Assembly (NCBI GenBank): GCA_902800715.1
Contig: CADCFN010000001.1
Coordinates: 62,001 to 126,000, forward strand
DNA length: 64,000 bases
DNA from: an uncultured Bacteroidales bacterium
GTDB lineage: Bacteria; Bacteroidota; Bacteroidia; Bacteroidales; Muribaculaceae
Reading direction: 5' to 3'
Shown here in pieces: positions 59,880 to 64,000 of the stretch. The translations under genes were made by a program, and so were the position numbers. The notes under the pieces were generated by a model. The model ran no database searches and was not told the origin of the DNA. It worked only from the letters and a program-made list of their open reading frames with translations. Within the stretch, counting starts at the first letter, position 1, and every line of letters begins with the position of its first letter.

Positions 59880-62800
59880 TTATACCAGGTTGCCGCGATG
59901 GTCGAGGATGGTGTCATCGAGGATGTACCAGATGCGACCAGCAATGGGGGTGTCAGGGAAGACAAGACGCAGTTTGTCAATGTAACGGTTCACTTGACGG
60001 ATGTAGCGTTTGTCGTCTCGCTGGCCGCTTTTGTAATCGATGACGAGCAAAGTGCCGTCAGGGCGGCGTATGATGCGGTCTGGCCTCAAATTCTCGATAC
60101 CGTCCTCGTCCCAAAGCGAAGTGGATGCCGTTGTGATGGTCCGCTCACTGTAAACCTTGTTATCGGGGTCAAACCATGCGGCGACAGGACTGCTCAGGTC
60201 AAGAATGGGACGGCAGACGTGAGCCTTGACATTCTCGAGGTTGCAGGGGTCTTCCGGGGCATCGGTAATGACACCATGTTTGACTCCCTGGTCGATAACC
60301 CGCTCCAAGTCATTTCGGTCATGGACGCGGCTCAAGAGGCTGTGAAGCCTAAGACCCGCCTTGATGTGGACGCTTGCCGCTTCTTCCACTTTGACATTGA
60401 TTTTGAGGGGGATGGGCCTGATGGTGTATTGGTCGATAGGTTCCTGCTTGACTAGGTCATCCCCGTTTTTGCTGAGATGGGCCTGTATTTCTTCGCGCGA
60501 AGATTCCACACCATACTCAAACCAGCCTTCGGCATCAGCGATGGGCGCCATCTGCTCCTTGCAATAGAGTTTCATGAGTTCAGACACGTCTTTGCAAGCG
60601 GCGGCCTCGTCAACGGGAGCCTTCTTGGCCTTTTTGGGCTTGTCGTCGGCTTTCTCTTCCTTGGATTTTCCGTCAGGACTGCTGAAGATGTGCATCTCGC
60701 TGCAAGGGCGGGTGAAAGCCACATAGGTCTTGTTGAGGTTCTCGACAAGCAGGTCAGTCTGCTGTTTATCATAGAACTTTTTCATCTCACCAGCGACCAA
60801 CTCGCCATTCATCAACTCGCGGCAGAACTTCTTGCTCACATGGAGCAATGGCGGCACAATAGCGCTATCACAGGGTGCGGCATCGGTTGGCAACGCTGTC
60901 AAGGCATCGGCAAAGACCTCCTTAGGCATCCAATAGCTATGCTCCTTGCTGTTGTCGGTAAGTTCCCAATCGGCATAAGGAATGAGCACACAATCAAACT
61001 CCAGACCTTTGGCGGCATGGATGGTCATGATATTGACGGCATTCTGGCTGTCGGGCATGCCGACAGAGAACTTGCTCTTCTTTTCGTCCCAATACTTGAG
61101 GAATTCCCTCACGCTGCCACCATTGCGCTGTGTCGTGAACTGCATGACACAATCCTGGAATGCCAGCAGGAAGGCGGTTTCGCGGTCTACATCGTTTGTG
61201 CCCTTGGGGTCCTTCTTGAAGTGGGCAATGATGGTTTCCACGATGTTCACCAGTGTGGAGAGTTCGCTGTCTGACGGCAACAACTCATCAAGCAAGCCGG
61301 CAACAGGTTGCGGGTTCTCATCATTCTCGGGCAAAGCCACAACAGCGCTGCGACTCAAGCAGTCGGCGAGCATCAGTCCTGTTTCCTCGTCGGTAGCCTC
61401 GGGTTTAGCCGAAATCTGCTGGATGAAGTCATTCAAAGCGACATACAAGCGCTGGTCGCTCATGCGCTTCTTGAGGATGCGGCGCCCTATCGTGTCGTCG
61501 GTCATTGCCTCAGTATCATCGTCATCATCAGACCGGCTGAACTGACTCACGTCGATAAAACGCAGCATCGCAATGATGCGGCGAATGATGGGTGAGTTAT
61601 TGAGCAACAACGACTCTCCCGAGATGATGCTGATTTTCTCGCCCGTGGTATGCTTGTTGTACTCAAGGATGCACTCCACCAGCTTGTTGCCCTGGGCATG
61701 GGTGTTGACCAGAATGCCAATCTGTCCCCATTCGTAACGCTCATGCAAGCGCAGCAGGTAACCGGGTATCAGCGTTTCCACTTTCACCACATCGGGGTTA
61801 TCATCCTCGGCAACAGGCAGCAATGCAGCGGCACCACCGATAACCGGATCGGTCAGCAGCTGTCCGTAATTGCCCGTGAGAACGCGCACATAGCCCGGCA
61901 CCTTCTTCACGTCGATACCTGGCGAGAGCCCCTGTCGCACGTCACCATAGGTAGTGGTCACGACAGGATTGTCACCATAATGATGCCGCACGAACTCAAA
62001 CAGGCTGTTGTTGAACTCAATGATGTTGCGGGAACTGCGGTAATTGACTGAGCGCGGAGCTCCTTCCTCGACCTGCGGCTCATAGATGTACCGGCTGAAG
62101 TCCTCGCCCACTCGCTCACGGAACACGGTGAGGTCGGCATTGCGGAACCGGTAAATCGACTGCTTGGCATCACCGATGAGCATATTGAAATGTCCGCTCG
62201 ACAAACTCTCATGCAGCAGATGGCTGAAATTCTCATACTGCTTGGCGCTCGTGTCCTGGAACTCGTCAATCATGAAGTGCAGAATGGTTGACCCCACCCG
62301 CTCGAAGACAAAATCGGACCCGCTCTCGAGCACAGCCCCAATCAGCTCGTTGGTGTCGCCGATGAGAATGGAGTTGGACTCATGGCGGTATTCCTCCAGA
62401 TAACGGTCTATCATCGCCAGCAGTCCCAATGACCCCAAGTCATCCTCTATGCTCTTGAGAAACAGCACCCACGGCCAGAGCCTGAAGTAGCGCGTTACCA
62501 GTTCGAGCAAGCGGGCAGTCAAGGCATCATCGGGTTGGAAGTCCTTGAGAAACTGGCCATTGATGACGCCTTCGTCGGCTTTAGCGAGCGTGCTTGACAA
62601 GGGGCTCATGTCACCCTTGATGAGCCATTTCTTGAACGACTTGCTACCACTCAGACCGTCTCGGACGGTGTCCAGTTCCCTCGTTAGCGTTTCCAAGATG
62701 TCCTTGACGGCGGTTTCCAGTGACTCAGCCACGTCGTGAAGGTATTTCTTGAAGGCGTTGATTCGAGTGAAATCACTACGCAGGGTGCCATCGTCATCGA

Positions 62801-63518
62801 CCTTGCTCAAGTAGGCACGAATCTCATCCATGCGGCTACGGAACAACTCGCTCTTAATCTGCTTGGCAAAGCCGAACAGGTCGCCACCGTCGTTAAAGAA
62901 CTTCCAGTCCTTGGTCTTGGCGTCGTCACGAATCATGTGGCGCTGATACTCCTTCACCCATTGGTCCACCTGGGTGGGCTGTCCCTCATGGCCCAGCGAC
63001 AGCAGGAAATTGTGGACTGCCACACGTACGGCATAGTCCTCCTCGAGCTGGATATCATAATTGAAGTCTCGGTCCAGCTCACGGGCAAAGTTGCGCAGAA
63101 TGCTCTGGAAAAACGAGTCGATGGTGCTCACATTGAAATTGCTGTAATCAAACAGCAACTCATTCAACGCCAAACGCGCCAATTCGCGTATTCTCGACTC
63201 GGGCAGACCGCTACCGTCGATGAACTGCTGCAGGTAGTCACTCTTGGCGCCAGGTTGTGCGAGAAGGTAAAGCTCGTTGACAATGCGCTCTTTCATCTCG
63301 TTGGTCGCCTTGTTGGTAAAGGTGATGGCCAGCAGCAGACGGTGTGCGTTAATCGGGCGGGTGTCGCCAGGGGCACGGCGCGGCAACAGCCTGCCGCTGC
63401 CCTCGCTTGTCGTGAACAGCAGATGCGTGATGTACTGCAAGGCCAGGTTATAGGTCTTGCCCGAGCCCGCCGATGCCTTGATGACGAGCAATTGTCTATT
63501 ATCGATATTATCGCTCAT
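59880..63518 (-). CDS. UvrD-family helicase-nuclease, RecB/AddA-like
   Basis: The 1212-residue protein joins a superfamily 1A helicase to a nuclease. Walker A is ASAGSGKTYNLALQY (15-29), motif II includes IDEFQDTSAKQYENF, motif III is LIGDAKQSIYRFRNAD, and a late motif is MTIHAAKGLEFDCVLIPY. The C-terminal PD-(D/E)XK nuclease shows RPDRIIRRPDGTLLVIDYKS followed by QVNRYIDKL. This matches AddA/RecB-type double-strand-break processing enzymes of Bacteroidetes. An AddB partner is not in the window and may lie elsewhere. It starts 43 bases after the SUI1-like gene and shares its promoter. Confidence 0.93.
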   Translation of the reverse strand: MSDNIDNRQLLVIKASAGSGKTYNLALQYITHLLFTTSEGSGRLLPRRAPGDTRPINAHRLLLAITFTNKATNEMKERIVNELYLLAQPGAKSDYLQQFIDGSGLPESRIRELARLALNELLFDYSNFNVSTIDSFFQSILRNFARELDRDFNYDIQLEEDYAVRVAVHNFLLSLGHEGQPTQVDQWVKEYQRHMIRDDAKTKDWKFFNDGGDLFGFAKQIKSELFRSRMDEIRAYLSKVDDDGTLRSDFTRINAFKKYLHDVAESLETAVKDILETLTRELDTVRDGLSGSKSFKKWLIKGDMSPLSSTLAKADEGVINGQFLKDFQPDDALTARLLELVTRYFRLWPWVLFLKSIEDDLGSLGLLAMIDRYLEEYRHESNSILIGDTNELIGAVLESGSDFVFERVGSTILHFMIDEFQDTSAKQYENFSHLLHESLSSGHFNMLIGDAKQSIYRFRNADLTVFRERVGEDFSRYIYEPQVEEGAPRSVNYRSSRNIIEFNNSLFEFVRHHYGDNPVVTTTYGDVRQGLSPGIDVKKVPGYVRVLTGNYGQLLTDPVIGGAAALLPVAEDDNPDVVKVETLIPGYLLRLHERYEWGQIGILVNTHAQGNKLVECILEYNKHTTGEKISIISGESLLLNNSPIIRRIIAMLRFIDVSQFSRSDDDDDTEAMTDDTIGRRILKKRMSDQRLYVALNDFIQQISAKPEATDEETGLMLADCLSRSAVVALPENDENPQPVAGLLDELLPSDSELSTLVNIVETIIAHFKKDPKGTNDVDRETAFLLAFQDCVMQFTTQRNGGSVREFLKYWDEKKSKFSVGMPDSQNAVNIMTIHAAKGLEFDCVLIPYADWELTDNSKEHSYWMPKEVFADALTALPTDAAPCDSAIVPPLLHVSKKFCRELMNGELVAGEMKKFYDKQQTDLLVENLNKTYVAFTRPCSEMHIFSSPDGKSKEEKADDKPKKAKKAPVDEAAACKDVSELMKLYCKEQMAPIADAEGWFEYGVESSREEIQAHLSKNGDDLVKQEPIDQYTIRPIPLKINVKVEEAASVHIKAGLRLHSLLSRVHDRNDLERVIDQGVKHGVITDAPEDPCNLENVKAHVCRPILDLSSPVAAWFDPDNKVYSERTITTASTSLWDEDGIENLRPDRIIRRPDGTLLVIDYKSGQRDDKRYIRQVNRYIDKLRLVFPDTPIAGRIWYILDDTILDHRGNLV

Positions 63519-63561
63519 ATTGTCAGTTCCCAGTTGGCAATAAAACTCCTATCCTACTATA
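63519..63561 (-). repeat. Short heptamer leader of helicase gene
   Basis: On the minus strand CCAACTG, GGAACTG and ACAATATG are in 7-base register and end at the start codon. This is a two- to three-unit version of the longer arrays. Confidence 0.5.
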
Positions 63562-63918
63562 CTAAATAATGCGAGCCTTGAAGCCCATAGATGTTAGCAC
63601 ATCCAACACGCGCTGACGAAAGTCGCCCTGTATCAGGATTTCGCCGCCACGGGCACTGCCCCCCACACCAAGCGTGCGCTTGAGTTGTGACGCCTCCTGC
63701 TTGAGCGCCTCGTCATCACATGTGAAACCCGTGACGATGGTCGCCTGCTTGCCGCCACGCCCTTTGCGTTCCAGCACGATATCCAGACGTGTCTTTCCTT
63801 GCTGTTGCACGGCATCCTCCCTGTCGGGCTGGGGTTCTTCTTCAGGAGTCGCCTGTTCCTCGTTATCGGGCAGATTAAACGCCTTGCCCAGTGCTTCTTT
63901 CCAGTCGGTAGTATTCAT
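63562..63918 (-). CDS. SUI1-like translation initiation factor (YciH family)
   Basis: The 118-residue protein has the eIF1/SUI1 fold pattern in its second half: ERKGRGGKQATIVTGF, LKQEASQLKRTLGVGGSARG, GEILIQGDFRQRVLDVLTSM and GFKARII. The first 45 residues are acidic and probably unstructured. Bacterial YciH may proofread initiation; its role is not settled. It is the first gene of a two-gene operon with the helicase-nuclease. Confidence 0.93.
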   Translation of the reverse strand: MNTTDWKEALGKAFNLPDNEEQATPEEEPQPDREDAVQQQGKTRLDIVLERKGRGGKQATIVTGFTCDDEALKQEASQLKRTLGVGGSARGGEILIQGDFRQRVLDVLTSMGFKARII

Positions 63919-63967
63919 GAAAAATAAAAAATCACTTATCGTTTAAACTTTTTTGTTTCCTGTTCAT

Positions 63968-63975
63968 CAAAGGTA
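63968..63975 (-). promoter_or_regulatory. Promoter (TACCTTTG) of SUI1-helicase operon
   Basis: The minus strand reads TACCTTTG 50 bases before the ATG at 63918, with a T-rich stretch upstream of it. Confidence 0.75.
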
Positions 63976-64000
63976 CAAAAAAAACGTGAGAAAAAGGCAA

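Overview
The window looks like chromosome of a gut-type Bacteroidales bacterium, most likely Muribaculaceae or a Prevotella relative (inference). The evidence is Bacteroidetes promoters (-7 element TAnnTTTG), no Shine-Dalgarno leaders, a long LepB, a SUF cluster, a PorV-type type IX secretion protein, BspA-like leucine-rich repeats and many secreted proteins ending in dockerin-like repeats. No rRNA, tRNA, CRISPR array, integrase or transposase gene was seen. Most genes are core housekeeping.

Layout. 0.2-2.4 kb (-): wbqC-like and lepB. 2.5-6.3 kb (+): PH-domain protein, GH78 rhamnosidase, SpoU methyltransferase. 6.4-8.7 kb (-): mgtE, rsmA. 8.9-10.5 kb (+): flippase-like membrane protein and a one-pass membrane protein; 10.5-11.6 kb (-): glycosyltransferase. 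11.9-15.7 kb (+): an envelope operon of acyltransferase, sigma-54 activator, lptE, TPR-like protein and secG, closed by a strong terminator. 15.8-22.7 kb (+): M28 peptidase lipoprotein, DUF1963 protein, prolyl oligopeptidase, short UvrA-like ATPase. 22.8-23.3 kb (-): four-helix-bundle gene between direct repeats. 23.5-26.1 kb (+): ruvB and a polysaccharide flippase. 26.1-31.7 kb (-): two paralogous dockerin proteins separated by a non-coding inverted-repeat element. 31.9-34.8 kb (+): CotH-dockerin protein and recA. 34.9-37.9 kb (-): BspA-like dockerin protein and metK. 38.3-42.6 kb (+): lolD, NigD-like lipoprotein, DUF3467, cysS, GT2. 42.8-47.8 kb (-): sufBCDS. 47.9-56.8 kb (-): glycosidase-dockerin, acyltransferase, ispF, porV, alpha-amylase-dockerin, repeat-dockerin protein. 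57-63.9 kb (-): Bax-inhibitor-like protein, argS, RecB-like helicase-nuclease, SUI1-like factor.

Two things run through the window and are not explained by ordinary annotation. First, seven secreted proteins end in full or half dockerin-like calcium-binding repeats, and no cohesin was recognised. Second, many spacers between co-directional genes are built almost wholly of 7-bp and 9-bp tandem units that run right up to the start codon. The same modules recur in front of unrelated genes: wbqC-like and sufS share one, and cysS and the Bax-inhibitor gene share another. A third dispersed repeat carries the promoter region of both rsmA and argS.

Limits: all calls rest on reading the sequence and on remembered family motifs. 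No database search, covariance model or structure prediction was run.
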